DNA of 64,000 nt, taken from assembly GCA_905250025.1 (NCBI GenBank), contig CAJNOJ010000247.1, positions 89,158-153,157 on the forward strand, in the 5' to 3' direction. Positions 1 to 11,850 of the stretch are shown one piece after another. Both the position numbers and the translations under genes were made by a program. The number at the start of each line of letters is the position of its first letter. Positions within the stretch are counted from its first letter, which is position 1. The notes below the pieces were generated by a model. The model was not told the origin of the DNA. It worked only from the letters and a program-made list of their open reading frames with translations, and searched no databases. The stretch comes from Adineta ricciae (lineage: Eukaryota > Rotifera > Eurotatoria > Adinetida > Adinetidae).

Positions 1-1067
1 AGTAACCATTCACACATACAGAAAAACGGGTTACATAAGAATAATGGAAATTCGACGTCTAAAAATTGCTATTATTTCTCATCGTAAAGATCAATTTACA
101 TATGATAGAATGTAAAAGGCTCCATCAATCAGACGTCTATCGGAAAAGATCGTGCTAGTCGACGATGCAATTCTCTTTTTTTCTTCTGAATAACTGAATT
201 CCACTTTTTGAGTTTGACACTATTCAATATCTCAAAATGTATTTTGTAAATTACGCATTCTTTTTTTTGTAACTCTGTTTGCATTTGTCTCTTTATTTCT
301 GGTTTTAAAAAAGAACAAAAGAGTTGCTAAATAGTTTTTTTCAAAATTAGAATTTTGACGGGTGAAGTATACGGATCTTCCACAATACTTTTTATTCCCT
401 TCGTTCAGTTTTCACGACAAGCACTACTGAATCTTGATAAAAGATGAATAACTATAAGCATTTTACTAATTGTTTTTATGAACAATACTTTACACTGCTA
501 AAAACTGTTACGATTGAGAGAACGGTCGTGGCATGGCTGAAAGAAATATGTCAGAAAACGTGACAGCGAGAGAAAAAAATATATAAAAATAAAAATAAAG
601 TTTTTCGTTTCCGTCTTGATCCGTTCCACTGGAATTCACATCCGTAAATCCGATTCCATATGATCAAAGAACATTTCTCATCTAATCTACGTATATAAGG
701 ATAGTCGCATATCTGCAATATTATCTTCCGTTTTGATGTTTCCAAACAACGACTATCAATTCCAGACTATCGAGTAAAACGTTCTTAGAAGAGCTATAAA
801 AGAAGTCGAACTGCCCATGTTACCGCTCGAGTGAGATTGATCGTACAAAATTATCACACATATGACATAGGAGAAGAGAAAAGCTTTCTCGTTCATGTTA
901 TTTTGGTAATATTTAAGATAATATTAAAATGATTTTATTGTTCTGAATGAAAAGTGAGTAACTTATGACTATTTCGTTAATATTTAAACGTCATACATGT
1001 ACACACTACAAAGGGTAAAGTAAATAAGATTTCTCTTTCTTCAGTCAATATGACTTTTATGGATATG
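1..1067. other. No gene recognised
   Basis: AT-rich sequence with no open frame that resembles a protein. The only frame of any length (551-745, minus) is low-complexity and looks non-coding. The right end is the 3' flank of the FG-GAP gene that ends at 1068. Confidence 0.6.
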
Positions 1068-2643
1068 TTAATACCAATTGGCCAGTAAGACTCCAACATT
1101 GTCGCTACCTAGGTTTGTTACGACAATATCGGATTTACTATCGAAATTAATGTCAGCCACAAACAATGAAAACGGCTGTGAGCCAACTGCAAAGGTTTGC
1201 TGGGAAAGAAATGTGCCATTGCCGGTGTTCAGGAAAATTCCAACGTTGTTTGTGCCACGATTTACGGCAATAATATCAAGTTTTCCATCGTTATTCATGT
1301 CATTGACAAATACACAATACGGACTCGAACCACTTCCAGTTGAATAAGTTATTTGAGAACGAAATGTTCCATTACCATAGCTAAATAGAACGCCTACATT
1401 GCGATTGCCACTATTTGCGACAATAATATCAAACTTTCCATCGCTGTTCATGTCTTCAACAAACACAGAATACGGTTTCGAATTACCTCCAGTCGAATAA
1501 GATACTTGAGAACGAAACGTACCATTGCCATAGTTGATAAAAACGCCAACATTACCATCACCGTAATTTCCAACAATAATATCTGGCTTATCATCTCCAT
1601 TGACGTCCAGTATATACGCGCTTTGTGGTTTAGAACCAGTTGAATATAATATTTGAGGACGAAACGTACCATTTCCAAAATTAAGCAACACACCGATATT
1701 ATCAGTACCAAAATTGACAACGACAATATCGGGCTTCTGGTCATTGTTAATATCAGAGACTGACACACACGCCGGATATGAACTACTTCCAGTTGAATAT
1801 GTTGACGAAAAAATAAATGTACCATTACCAATGTTAAAGAAAACACCAACATTATCAGCTCCTTGATTTGCAACAATAATATCGGGCGTGTTGTCACCAT
1901 TAACATCAGTCACCGACAAAGAATTAGGATTGGAAATGTACCCAGTTGCAGATATATAATTTATTGGGGAACGAAATGTACCAGTTCCGGTATTCAAGAA
2001 AATGCCAATCGTATCAGATCCAAAGTTTCCAACAATGATGTCCAAGTTATTGTCTTGATTGACATCAGCGACAAAAACAGGTGCCGGATATGAACTAATT
2101 CCCGTTGGATACGCAACTTGCAGCGAAAATGTCAAATTAAATTGAGCTATCGCAGAAGAGAGTATGTCATTCTCGAAAAGACTTATTTGTCAATGCAAAT
2201 CAGTTACCTGCGGTGGTCGACGTCGTCTGAGTCGTAGTTGTTGTTGATGTTGATCCTTGGAACAAAAGAGAAGAATATTGTATTGCTGCGGTTGTCACAA
2301 CTGATTGGGATATATATGTGTTGAACTTACTATCGGATTGGAAACTTTGTATTAGTATTGATGTTCGATTGATAAACTTGAAAGTACAGCGAACATTTGA
2401 TGTTATCCAAATCGAAGTAGAGTTATAACTGAATAGTTGACAAGTCTGATTCATGTGAAAATAATTTAAAGCAACAGTAAGTGATTGGTTTAATGTTAAC
2501 AATAATGCACATGTGCATTGCTCGAGAGTTACATTAACCAATGTTGTATTGATTGTGGCAACCATTGTATTATTTTCCATTTTACCAATATAAACAGATT
2601 GTACAATAGAAAATAATGATAAAATAACGATTATGCAGAACAT
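1068..2643 (-). CDS. Secreted seven-repeat FG-GAP/VCBS beta-propeller protein
   Basis: Two exons, 2208-2643 and 1068-2146, are joined across a 61-bp intron (donor CAG|GTAAC, acceptor ATAG|CT, phase 1). Exon 1 encodes a signal peptide (MFCIIVILSLFSIVQS), a domain of about 100 residues with paired cysteines (CTC...NQTCQLF...RCTF), and a Thr-rich linker. Exon 2 encodes seven FG-GAP/VCBS repeats of about 48 residues, each with a DxNxDxxxDI Ca-binding-type loop and an NxGNGTF turn, so the propeller is complete. It is probably secreted or on the cell surface and binds a ligand or matrix; the ligand is unknown. C2 holds only the start of a near-identical copy (9458-9767). The start is the only Met that gives a signal peptide. 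No disruption is visible. Confidence 0.85.
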
Positions 2644-3392
2644 CTTCTATTCGCACAACTGTTTCTCCAACAATTATTACATGAACGTTTCTGATTATTT
2701 AGCTCTTTTCAATGTTTGAAGTTGCCTTCAGTTAAATATTTAATTAAAAGAAAGAAAAAATATGCTTTTTACATGAAACAATTGTCAGGAAACCTTCAAT
2801 ATACTTACATTAACAATAATCATAAGAAAGAAAACAAATAAAAATACAATTTCCTGAATTTTGTTTTACGCAAGATAGATAAAGCATCGCTCTGTTTTTT
2901 TGTCATCCTGTTTACACGTGTTCTTCTTTGTTGATGATTACAACAAAATAAATTATTTCAACAGATTTTCCTGTTACGATTGGCATAGCAACAGTTAAAA
3001 ATACACAGTATTCATTCTCTATATCGTGTGAACAAAGTAAAAGTACAAAAGGTAAATGTAGTGGATATTTTGATTCTTTATTATATATCATCGGAAGTTG
3101 TCAAACTTGAGAATGAAGCAATCTTAAGATACGATAATCCTGTAATTAAACAATGGAGCTTGTTCGCGATATTGCATATTGTTTGATTGAAATCTATCCT
3201 GCTTCATCTACAATGAAAATTATCTTCACAGATCTTTCGGCAAAAATTTACAGAAGAGAAAAAAAAGAAATTTGTTGTTTCCTTTTCCAACAATGGCAAT
3301 TAATTTGTCTAATTCTTGTTTAAGACAGATAGAAACCAGAAAAATAAGTAACTAATATTTCCCATTATAATTTTGTCTGAGCTGGGGCACCG
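2644..3392. other. Intergenic, conserved with 9768-10888
   Basis: Upstream flank of the FG-GAP gene and 3' flank of the unknown gene ending at 3393. It aligns with C2 apart from small indels, including about 35 bp near 3055-3090 that C2 lacks. No coding potential was recognised. Confidence 0.6.
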
Positions 3393-3996
3393 CTACTCCT
3401 CATGCGTAGTATTGAGATTAATGAAAGTAAAAGTGCCAATATCCACTTTTCTATTTCTGAAATTATTGATAAAATCAATGCAAGTATCTGTGCACACACA
3501 TGCGATACTAGCAAATGTCCTACAATTAAGTGTTAACGAAAGGTATGAACTACACACAAATAGAATATCAGTAAATATTTTCGTTGAAAGGAGGAGGAGG
3601 AGAAAAAATCGAAGAGTTCTGCATCTTTTAGATGAAAGCTTGATTTGTAGAAAAATAGAGCTATCGGCTTGAAGAAGTACTTTATCGGTGAATTCTAATC
3701 GGATATCACCGTATGATATATTAATTAAAACCGAATTGAGATCTTTATATAACGAGCGTCTGACTCTTAATGGTTTCAGTGAAATATGTTTTGTGATGAG
3801 ATCATCATCCGATGAAGGAACATGAATATACGACTATCAACCAGATATCGTGTTACTTAAAATCAGGGGAACAAATCTGCTTTACTCTTATAAGATTTAC
3901 ACACGATTGGATTGATCGACGAATATCGAAAACAATGGTATAAACAAGTCCGTACCGCTCTTGAAACGAACTCTCACACTAGTATCGTAGTAAAAC
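3393..3996 (-). pseudogene. Unknown gene, decayed copy in C1
   Basis: Homologue of the gene at 10889-11482. The last exon keeps its frame to a TAG at 3393-3395: it carries a CVCTDTC motif and ends NTTHEE. The upstream exon is related to C2 but has small indels (5 bp shorter near 3950, a longer GGAGGA run near 3590). The position matching the C2 ATG reads without ATG (about 3996). No family is recognised. I call it a probable pseudogene because the start is lost and the frames shift, but the exon model is tentative. Confidence 0.4.
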
Positions 3997-4365
3997 TGAG
4001 CAGTTACAGCTCGGATACAAGTAACATATTACTTGCATTCATCTAAAAATAGAGTTTTTTTTTCTAAGATGGCACAAGTCAGTACGAAGAGAACATCCCT
4101 GATTTTCCCGTCTATATGTTATATTCAAAGAAAATAGAAGATAATGTGAGAAAATACGATACTTTTTAGCTCTTTCATATTCTTCAAAGGCTTTTAGTTT
4201 TCAAATCAGTCCCACAAACGATCCATTAACAATCGAGTGCATTTCTGACACTCTCGGTTTTTTTTATTTTTGGACGCACTAATTCACAATTAGTAGAAGT
4301 TCTGAGAATTACGCAGACGATAAGGTCTATGAGTCATTGACGCCTTTCGTTTCTTCGGAAGCATA

Positions 4366-5215
4366 ATGTCAAGACGAAAAGGTTCTGTTCTAATTCATTC
4401 ATTCGTTATATTATCGTTTATAATGATTTATAGTCATTGTATCAATAATCATGTAGTAGGCAATGGTAAAGTTTTTGTTAACTTTCAGTATCAATGCTAT
4501 TCAAATACTTCTTTCCTCGGTCAAATGTCGGTTCGGTGAAATCTTTTTTGTATTACCGCATGCATAGAAAATCCTAATTGCCGAACATCAACATTCGATA
4601 CCGCAAATCGTAACTGTTTGCTGTACACAGAATTTACAGGGCTTGGACAGTTTATTTCAAATAACGGCATGGTAACTTTTCAAAGTCGAAGTAAGTGTTT
4701 CTCCTTGGAATTTTCCTGTTGTGCGATACATATTTACGATGTCTAAGTCAAAATTTACTACTGGCGATTTTTATGGGACAGAAGTGTTTTATCCGGACAA
4801 TCGAGATCTGCTTTAAGCTGTACTATGTTCGACCATGAAGATAGGTTAATTTTAAGAGAATTAGCACTTTATCGAGGATCTAGTGTGATAGTTCTTCCCT
4901 GCTTTTTCTTCCATCAAAACATGTCGATTGACGGATACTTAAAATGAAATATATTTTCATTTATTAGGTCCAGGGAATTGTTTTAATTGGACGACTGAAT
5001 ATGATACTGATCATCCGTGGGGCGGTTTGGATAATATGGATGGAATAAATAAAACACAATGTTTTCGTTGGTGTGAAATGACAGTCAATTGTGTTGGCGC
5101 TGCAATTCGTTTAGCTTCTGGTTCTAATTCGACCGGGCACTGCTATGTTAAAGAAAACATTCAATTTTACTATCTAGTTCCTGTAGCTAACCTTGTGACT
5201 TGGTATTGTAGTTAG
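4366..5215 (+). pseudogene. PAN/apple-like secreted protein, nonsense allele
   Basis: Same structure as the intact copy at 11851-12701: exon 1 4366-4690, intron 4691-4967 (AA|GTAAGT ... TTATTAG), exon 2 4968-5215, both exons equal in length to the C2 copy. It encodes a signal peptide followed by two cysteine-bearing PAN-like segments. Codon 58 is TGA (4537-4539) where C2 has TCA, so translation would stop after MSVR, within the first segment. The rest of the frame is preserved, which suggests recent loss, an unlinked null allele or a sequencing error. Exon 2 (NCFNW...CFRWCEMTVNCVG) is nearly identical in both copies. Confidence 0.75.
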
Positions 5216-5806
5216 CAGTGGTGCGCAGTACCTTTCTCTTTATTATTAGCTTATGCATTCACTAATCCTAATATATCATTTTGAGAATTCCAGTTGAGTC
5301 ATTTTTGTTCGCTTGAACTTCAATGCTTGGTACAAATATACTTGTGAAAATCTACTAATGCTGTTTGCTCTATCTATACTCAATACAATGTCTTGGCTTT
5401 TTAAAATGATGATCATATATGTAAAGAAACAAACTATATTTAGCATTTAATACTGCACGATACGTGGATTTTTCTGTCCTTTTCGTATTTGTTTAGAACG
5501 ATGAAAAAACATATGCTTGAGTATTACGGCAAGGACTTTTCCATGGCATCGGTATCATTCTTCTCTTCATCCATGATGTTGTTTTTTTTCTATGTGTGAG
5601 TTAAACGTTTGATTTAAGCGACGACGGGTGACGGACGACGAATCATCGTTTTGTATAGATTCTGATCTTTAAATATCCTCACTCTCAAGAGTTTATTGAT
5701 AGATAAACATACAATACTTAAACAATTATAGATCTACAGCGATAAATTATAGCAAGTACAACAAGCATTCATGAGTGTCATAATGTATTCTTTCGCGATT
5801 ACAGCG
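5216..5806. other. Intergenic with the C1/C2 divergence point
   Basis: Up to about 5425 this matches the 3' flank of the C2 PAN gene (12702-12918). Beyond that the two blocks share no similarity that I can see. The rest is AT-rich and non-coding up to the GPCR stop at 5807. Confidence 0.6.
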
Positions 5807-6775
5807 CTATTTTGTGTTATTCACTTGCTTTGTAGTCATCTTTACTACTGCAACTCTCTGATTATTTCTCTTACACATAATCATTGCAAAGAATTCTTGG
5901 CGAAATTCATCAAATGTAATCATATACAATGGAAATGACAATATATGATATCCATACGATATGCAATCTGTAGATCGAAGAATGGTTCGGTTACTATCCG
6001 AAAAAAATGTAAATCCAATAGCTGCTGGTGTTGTCATGATGAAAAAGAGAACTGTAGTACTGACTAATGTAATAGTGATAGATCGATGTTGAATACGTGA
6101 ATTTTGTAAAGTCGTTGTGCGTTGCAGCATTCGGAGATGATAGATGACACTACTGTTCAGTGCCATCATCAATGTCAATGGCAAGAGATTGTAAAACGCC
6201 AGTTTAACGTAATTCCAAGTGGGATAGAGTGTAAATAGTGATGAGTTAATGTTCACTGTACCATTTGGATTATAGTAGCAAGCGAAGATGATAATATGTA
6301 GATTGAGAAGAAAGAAAAATGTCAAAATACTTGCAATAACGATGAAGACATGTTTGGAATAGCTGAACCATGTTCGGTGAAGTTGACTTAATGTTAAGTA
6401 TCGATCGAGACAGATAAATATGCGAAACCAAGCTGATGATTGGGATGCAAAATAGTTGAGGAACGAAAGGAATTTGCACGTACCGATAGAAGTTCTTTGA
6501 AGGAAAAAACCATAAATTGGATAAACATAATTGTCAAAGTTCCATCCGTATAACATGAGAATGTCAAAAACGGCAATGGTGCGCATATAATGAAGAACTG
6601 GCCTTACTTTCGTATTTCGAAATCTTGCACGACAAAGAATGATAAAGGTTAATGAGTTGAGTGATGTGCCGATAATCACCAAAGTCAGTGAAAAATAAGA
6701 AACAATGAGAACTTCTATTGATAATTTTTTGCCTATCACTTCTGTGGTATTATTCGTGGACATGATTGAGAACAC
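5807..6775 (-). CDS. Rhodopsin-like (class A) seven-transmembrane receptor
   Basis: An intronless frame of 322 residues with seven hydrophobic segments. N-glycosylation sites lie at the N terminus (NNTT). TM1 carries GTSLN. Cys100 stands before TM3, and DRY occurs at residues 124-126 (CLDRYLTLS). An ECL2 cysteine (ACYYNPNG), a TM6 proline and a TM7 SFPLYMITF segment in place of NPxxY are followed by a basic tail. This is the layout of invertebrate peptide-receptor-like GPCRs, many of which are single-exon in rotifers. The ligand cannot be told from sequence. The first Met was used; a second at codon 5 is possible. It lies in the part of C1 that has no counterpart in C2/C3. Confidence 0.85.
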   Translation of the reverse strand: MFSIMSTNNTTEVIGKKLSIEVLIVSYFSLTLVIIGTSLNSLTFIILCRARFRNTKVRPVLHYMRTIAVFDILMLYGWNFDNYVYPIYGFFLQRTSIGTCKFLSFLNYFASQSSAWFRIFICLDRYLTLSQLHRTWFSYSKHVFIVIASILTFFFLLNLHIIIFACYYNPNGTVNINSSLFTLYPTWNYVKLAFYNLLPLTLMMALNSSVIYHLRMLQRTTTLQNSRIQHRSITITLVSTTVLFFIMTTPAAIGFTFFSDSNRTILRSTDCISYGYHILSFPLYMITFDEFRQEFFAMIMCKRNNQRVAVVKMTTKQVNNTK

Positions 6776-7219
6776 CCTGTTTCACTGTGACTTTTTTTAA
6801 TTGTTTTCTTCAAGAACTAAAAACGGTGTCACTAGTCTCCTAGACACAGCTCAGCTCAAAAAAGAATCCTGTTTTATTTTCTATCTTGCTTTCTTTTCAA
6901 GGACATACTTCAACGATATGTTGAATATCTAGAACGCAGAATAGAAGCTTCTCTGAATACGTCAGAAATTTGTCTTATTCTTCGTACTATATGGGAGAAA
7001 TACAACAAATGTTAATTAACGTTGATTTTAACAGTATCAAGTATACTTGTTTTAAGTGAAAACTCAAAATATCCTTGTTTTTGGATAAACGGAATGGTTA
7101 GTCCTTGATTCGAATTTGTTATGCTTTGCAGAATTTACTTTTTCAATTATAACAAAAGAAACAGTGAATGCGTCTATTTAGTCGTGTAATTTCTTTTTTG
7201 ATGCGCTTCAGGTTGCGTG
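6776..7219. other. No gene recognised
   Basis: AT-rich spacer between the GPCR start and the 3' end of the ADP-ribosyltransferase-TPR remnant. Nothing else is supported. Confidence 0.5.
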
Positions 7220-8455
7220 TCAGGCGTTGAAAATTCGAATGGCCAAAGGGTAATGATTGTTGTGCAATTTATACGACACGTTCGAAAAATGAGCAGGCGT
7301 CGGAATAATCGTGCATGCTTTATAAAGAATACCAATGCTCGCATAGGATAGAGCTAAATCGGGATGATTAGCAGGAAGTGATTGATATTGAAATTCATGA
7401 GCTGAAAATACATTTTCGTGATCACCTATGTCGACATACACTAAACCAATGTTACCGTAAAACGAAGTTAACTTAGGATCGTCAGAAGAAAGAGCTTTTC
7501 CTAAGATCGCAGGTAAGTCTTCATAGTTTTGAAATGCTTCTTCATATTCTTCGTGATTATTTTTGACCAAGCCCAGTTGATTATAAATTGTTAATTTTGC
7601 ACTCTTTTTTTATGGTTTCATCAATGAACATTCCATAAATCTTTTCAGTTTTGTCATTTTGACCCATATTTGATAGCATCAAACCTATCAGTCGCAAATT
7701 CACTTCGTAGAGTCTGCTGTTTCCAGCCAAGTCTAGAATACTTGCAGTTTGTTGAGCAAAGCGAAGTGACACTTTGTGATCAGTACTGGTAGACAGGAAG
7801 TTGTTAAATGACTTCAATCTACCTTTTGTTTGTGCAGTTCCTTAATGTGTTGCTGAAGGTCGTTGATAAAGAAGCCCACTCGTGTCATAATATCACCATC
7901 CATCAGTCGGATACTACGATTGAACATTCGGCATAAGAAACATTCACAGATATACCACCGACTAGTGTTTTCTCACGACATTAATGATTCAGGTGTTCAA
8001 CGTTCTTCTGTTCTGCAGGATTCTCTGCTAAAACTTCACGATAGTATTTCACATAATCTTGAATGTGTTTGTTGGTGAACTTGATGATTTGTGTATACAT
8101 AAACGATGGATCAAGTTTATCCAAGTTTTTACCACATGAAACAAAACTTATAGACGTAGCGTTTTGTTCATTCTTTCGTCCACTGTTCGTGGCGCTTGCT
8201 GTTACCATAAAGAACGAAAATAGAATCGACTTGAGGTAGGTTATGTATACAAGATACAGTTTGTTGCCCAAGAAATCCTGATGTAATTACACATGCCTTA
8301 CAATCTTTGATTATTTCAATGAAATCCACGCATTGTTCACCATCTGTGAATGTGTTCACATAGTTGACAATGCGTTGTAATTGGATGAAAATGTTCTGAT
8401 AACCTTTGTCATGTTCATCATTGTCATTATCTAACTTTAAGAGAAGTATGTTTAC
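7220..8455 (-). pseudogene. ADP-ribosyltransferase-TPR family remnant
   Basis: Fragments of one protein appear in order on the minus strand but in different frames. At 8455-8168: a conserved segment with LGQQ...HNLPQVDSIFV and RHEQWTKE, ending at TGA where the family has Trp. At 8160-7981: ISFVSCGKNLDKLDPSFMYTQI. At about 7960-7830: a frame-shifted stretch including DGDIMTRVGFFINDLQQHI. At 7817-7581: the ART core piece KSFNNFLSTSTD. At 7570-7220: TPR units with GNIGLVYVDIGDHE. This is the bdelloid family with an arginine-ADP-ribosyltransferase-like domain followed by kinesin-light-chain-like TPRs. The segment with the catalytic glutamate and most TPRs are missing. Multiple frameshifts, deletions and stops make it a clear pseudogene. 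Confidence 0.75.
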
Positions 8456-9147
8456 GAATATCGATACGCCGGGGTACCATTTTTGACATTGTTGGCCTGT
8501 AGTGAATTGTTTTGATGTGATCTTTGCTTATAGTAAAGATTTTAGTGAGCAAAGATATCTCGTATAACTTTTGTGCAAGAAAAAGAATTCACCATTGGAA
8601 TCAGTTGCCTAAACTAAGATGACAGAAGAAAAAAAGATGTTTCGCTTTGTGTTTGTTTAACCAAAGAGAGAAGTTCTCTACGTATTTTTTTTCTAATCTT
8701 CAGCTATTCCTTTGATAGCACCATCGACAATTTCAAACGAAATTTTCCGAGTATTGGATATTATTAATGACTTTTTCTGTAGAGGATCCTTCTCTATTTA
8801 AGAATTACAATCCAAGAAACAACTCAGAAATGATGAGATTTTTGTTGAAAAAAAACACACTATCTCATTTTCATTGATACAAATCGAAATTTTTGTCATA
8901 ACCATGATTATATCCGTTCATCCCTACAGTACTTTTTTTTCATTTGGAGAAAAATCGTCGATCCTCATGATCTCTGTAATTATCCAAATATCTATTAACT
9001 CGCTAGAAGTTTGTTTTTCTTATCCAACAAGAGAGCAGTACGAGATGAAGCGATATATTTAGAATGTAAGCAAGACCAATAATACTGTACAAACGAACAC
9101 AAGCGATCAAAGGAAAAGCAATATCGTTTTTTTCTAATTTAGACAAA
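8456..9147. other. No gene recognised
   Basis: AT-rich and non-coding by eye. The right end is the 3' flank of the large membrane/propeller gene whose stop codon is at 9148-9150. The frame at 8874-9062 (plus) is not protein-like. Confidence 0.5.
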
Positions 9148-9456
9148 CTACGCACAAGCTTGGATCAAAATGACTACTCGAGTAAAGTACGAATTTAGTA
9201 CAATAAAATCTAATCTATTGTCACCATTGAAATCACCCGTGATTAATCCAAAGGGTGAGCCAGGACTTCCGATTGAAAATATCAATGGCGATGAGAACAC
9301 GCTTTCACCAATACCAAACCGAAGATCCAATTGATTTTTATAATTAAGAACCACTGCAAGATCTGCATAGCCATCATTGTTAAAATCCACAGCAACTAAT
9401 GAATTGGGCGCACTATACGCTCCGGTTGAATATGCGGTGTGTTGCGCAAAAGTGCC
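9148..9456 (-). CDS. 3' end of large membrane/propeller gene, copy B
   Basis: This encodes the last two FG-GAP repeats and the true C terminus (ending VVILIQACA, TAG at 9148-9150) of the gene whose remainder lies at 35288-41149. The last 182 bases, 9275-9456, are identical to 35288-35469, while copy A (23708-24715) differs there at several positions. It is cut by the n at 9457. This is the only place in the window that shows the stop codon and 3' flank of this gene. Confidence 0.85.
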   Translation of the reverse strand, partial: GTFAQHTAYSTGAYSAPNSLVAVDFNNDGYADLAVVLNYKNQLDLRFGIGESVFSSPLIFSIGSPGSPFGLITGDFNGDNRLDFIVLNSYFTRVVILIQACA

Positions 9457-9457
9457 N
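9457..9457. other. Assembly join C1/C2
   Basis: A single n joins the last exon of the large membrane/propeller gene (left) to exon 1 of a different FG-GAP gene (right). Frames read across it are chimeric. The left flank continues at 35470, not here. Confidence 0.85.
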
Positions 9458-9767
9458 CGGATTGGAAACTTTGTATTAGTATTGATGTTCGATTGATAAA
9501 CTTGAAAGTACAGCGAACATTTGATGTTATCCAAATCGAAGTAGAGTTATAACTGAATAGTTGACAAGTCTGATTCATATGAAAATAATTTAAAGCAACT
9601 ATAAGTGATTGGTTTAATGTTAACAATAATGCACATGTGCATTGCTCGAGAGTTACATTGACCAATGTTGTATTGATTGTGGCAACCATTGTATTATTTT
9701 CCATTTTACCAATATAAACAGATTGTACAATAGGAAATAATGATAAAATAGCGATTATGCAGAACAT
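9458..9767 (-). CDS. 5' part of secreted FG-GAP protein, C2 copy
   Basis: Homologue of 2335-2643: signal peptide (MFCIIAILSLFPIVQS) plus the cysteine-paired domain (CTC, NQTCQLF, RCTF), cut at FQS by the n. The Thr-rich linker and the propeller exon are absent because the contig ends. A handful of base differences separate it from the C1 copy, as expected of an allele or homologue. ATG at 9765-9767. Confidence 0.8.
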
Positions 9768-10888
9768 TTTCTATTCGCACAACTGTTTCTCCAACAACTA
9801 GTATATGAACGTTTCTGATTATTTAGCTCTTTTCAATGTTTGAAGTTGCCTTCAGTTAAATATTTAATTAAAAGAAAAAAAAGATGCTTTTTACATGAAG
9901 CAATTGTCGGGAAACCTTCACTATACTTACATTAGCAATACTCATAAGAAAGAAAACAAATAAAAATACAATTTCCTGAATTTTGTTGGACACAAGATAG
10001 ATAAAACATCGCTCTGTTTTTTGTCATCTTGTTTAAACTTTTTTCTTCTTTGGTTATTGTTGATGATTACAATAAACTAAATTATTTCAACAGATTTTCT
10101 TGTTACGATTGGCATAGCAACAATTAACAATACACAGTATTCATTCTCTATATCGTGTGAATAAAGTAAAAGTACAAAAGGTATCATCGGAAGTTATCAA
10201 GCTTGAAATTGAAGCCATGTTGCGATACGATAATCTTATAATCAAACAATAAACCTTGTTCACGATGTTGCATATCGTTTCGTTGAAATCCATTCTCCTT
10301 CATCAACAATGAAAATTATTTTCACAGATCTTTCGACAAACATTTACAGAAGAAAAAAAAAGAAATTTGTTGTTTCCTTTTCTAACAATGGCAATTAATT
10401 TTTCTTATTCTTGTTCAAGACAGATAGAAACCGGAAAAATAAGTGCGACTTGAGAATTTCATATAGCAGCTGTATTGCCAGTCGAGTATATGCTATCTGC
10501 ACATGGAAGCTCCATTTTCAAGATTGTCTTTAACTCTTCGTACCTTTGCATGAACATGACAATTTTTATGGAGAATTCTTTTCGCGCTGTCAACACTATG
10601 ATCTGTAATGTTCATTGAAAAATGTTAATCAAGTTTTAAACTGATATAAAATTAGACTTTAAATGTTTCTTATACAGAAAAAGTGTCATTTCCTATAATG
10701 TAACTATATGGTATAACGTCCAGAGATCAGTGAGGCATTAAGACCGAACCAGTGGTATTCGAATTTGTGCGACATGTATCACAAATGAAACATATCTAAA
10801 AATAGGCAACATCGACGTATTTTCGACAGTATATACAGAGAAAATTACTAATACTTCCAATTATAATTTTGCCTGAGCTGGGACATCG
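9768..10888. other. Intergenic with a C2-specific stretch of about 410 bp
   Basis: Collinear with 2644-3392 of C1, except that about 10450-10850 has no counterpart in C1, where the flanks meet near 3345-3360. I found no convincing terminal repeat or target duplication, and no coding frame inside the extra stretch. Confidence 0.5.
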
Positions 10889-11482
10889 CTACTCCTCATG
10901 CATAGTATTGAGATCGATGAAAGTAAAAGTGCCAATATCCACTTTTCTATTTCTGAAATTATTAATAAAATCAATGCAAGTATCTTTACACACACATTCG
11001 ATGCTAACAAATGTCCTACAATTCAGTGAATTAACGAAAGCTATGGACTACACACAAATAGAATATCAGTAAATATTTTCGTTGAAAGGAACAGGGGGAA
11101 AAGTCGAAGAGCTCTGTGTCTTTTAGATGAAAGCTTGATTTGCAGCAAAATAGAACCATCGGCTTGAAGAAGCACTTTATCGGTGAATTCTAATTGGACA
11201 TCACCGGATGGGATATGAATTAAAATCGAATTGAGATCTTTATATGACGAGCGTCTGACTCTTAATGGTTTCAGTGAAATATATTTTGTGATGAGATCAT
11301 CATTCGACGAAGGAACATGAATATACGACGTGTCGCTTAAAATCAGGGGAAAAGTCTGCTTTACTCTCATAAGATTTACACACGATTGAATTGATCGACG
11401 AATATCGAAAACAAAAGTATAAACAAGTCCGTACCGTACCGTTCTTGAAAGGAACTCTCACACTGATATCGTAGTAAAACAT
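10889..11482 (-). CDS. Unknown gene, C2 copy
   Basis: The minus-strand frames look protein-coding and are shared with C1. The last exon runs from a probable acceptor (GAATTGTAG|GACATTT, near 11018) to the TAG at 10889-10891 and carries CVCKDTC and GTFTFIDLN. An upstream frame, 11041-11370, contains SSNDDLITKY, LRVRRSSYKDLNSI and LEFTDKVLLQADGSILLQI. A 5' frame starts with ATG at 11480-11482 (MFYYDISVRVPFKNG). At least two introns or frame changes are needed and I cannot place all of them. No family is recognised. Evidence for coding is that many differences between C1 and C2 are conservative in these frames. Confidence 0.4.
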
Positions 11483-11850
11483 GAGCAGTTGCAGCTCGGA
11501 TAGAAGTAAAATATTACTTGCATTTATATAAAAATAGAGTTTTTTCTAAGATGGCACGAGTCAATACGAAGAGAACGTCCCTTATTTTCCCCTCTGTATG
11601 TTATATTCAAAGAAAATAGAAGATAATGGGAGAGAATATGATACTTTTTAACCCTTTCATATTCTTCAAAGGCTTTTAGTTTTCAAATTAGTCCCGTGGG
11701 CGATCCATTAACACTCGAGTGCACTTCTGGCACTCTCGTCTTTTTTTTAAATTTTTAGACTCATTGATTCACGACTAGTAGAAGTTCTGAGAATTACGCC
11801 GACGATAAGATCTATCAGTCATGAACGACTTTCGTTTGTTCGGAAGCATA

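Noticed and set aside
9148..9767. Two open frames that run through the n at 9457
   Set aside because: They join the propeller end of one gene to the first exon of another. The flanks belong to different contigs, so the apparent proteins are chimeras.
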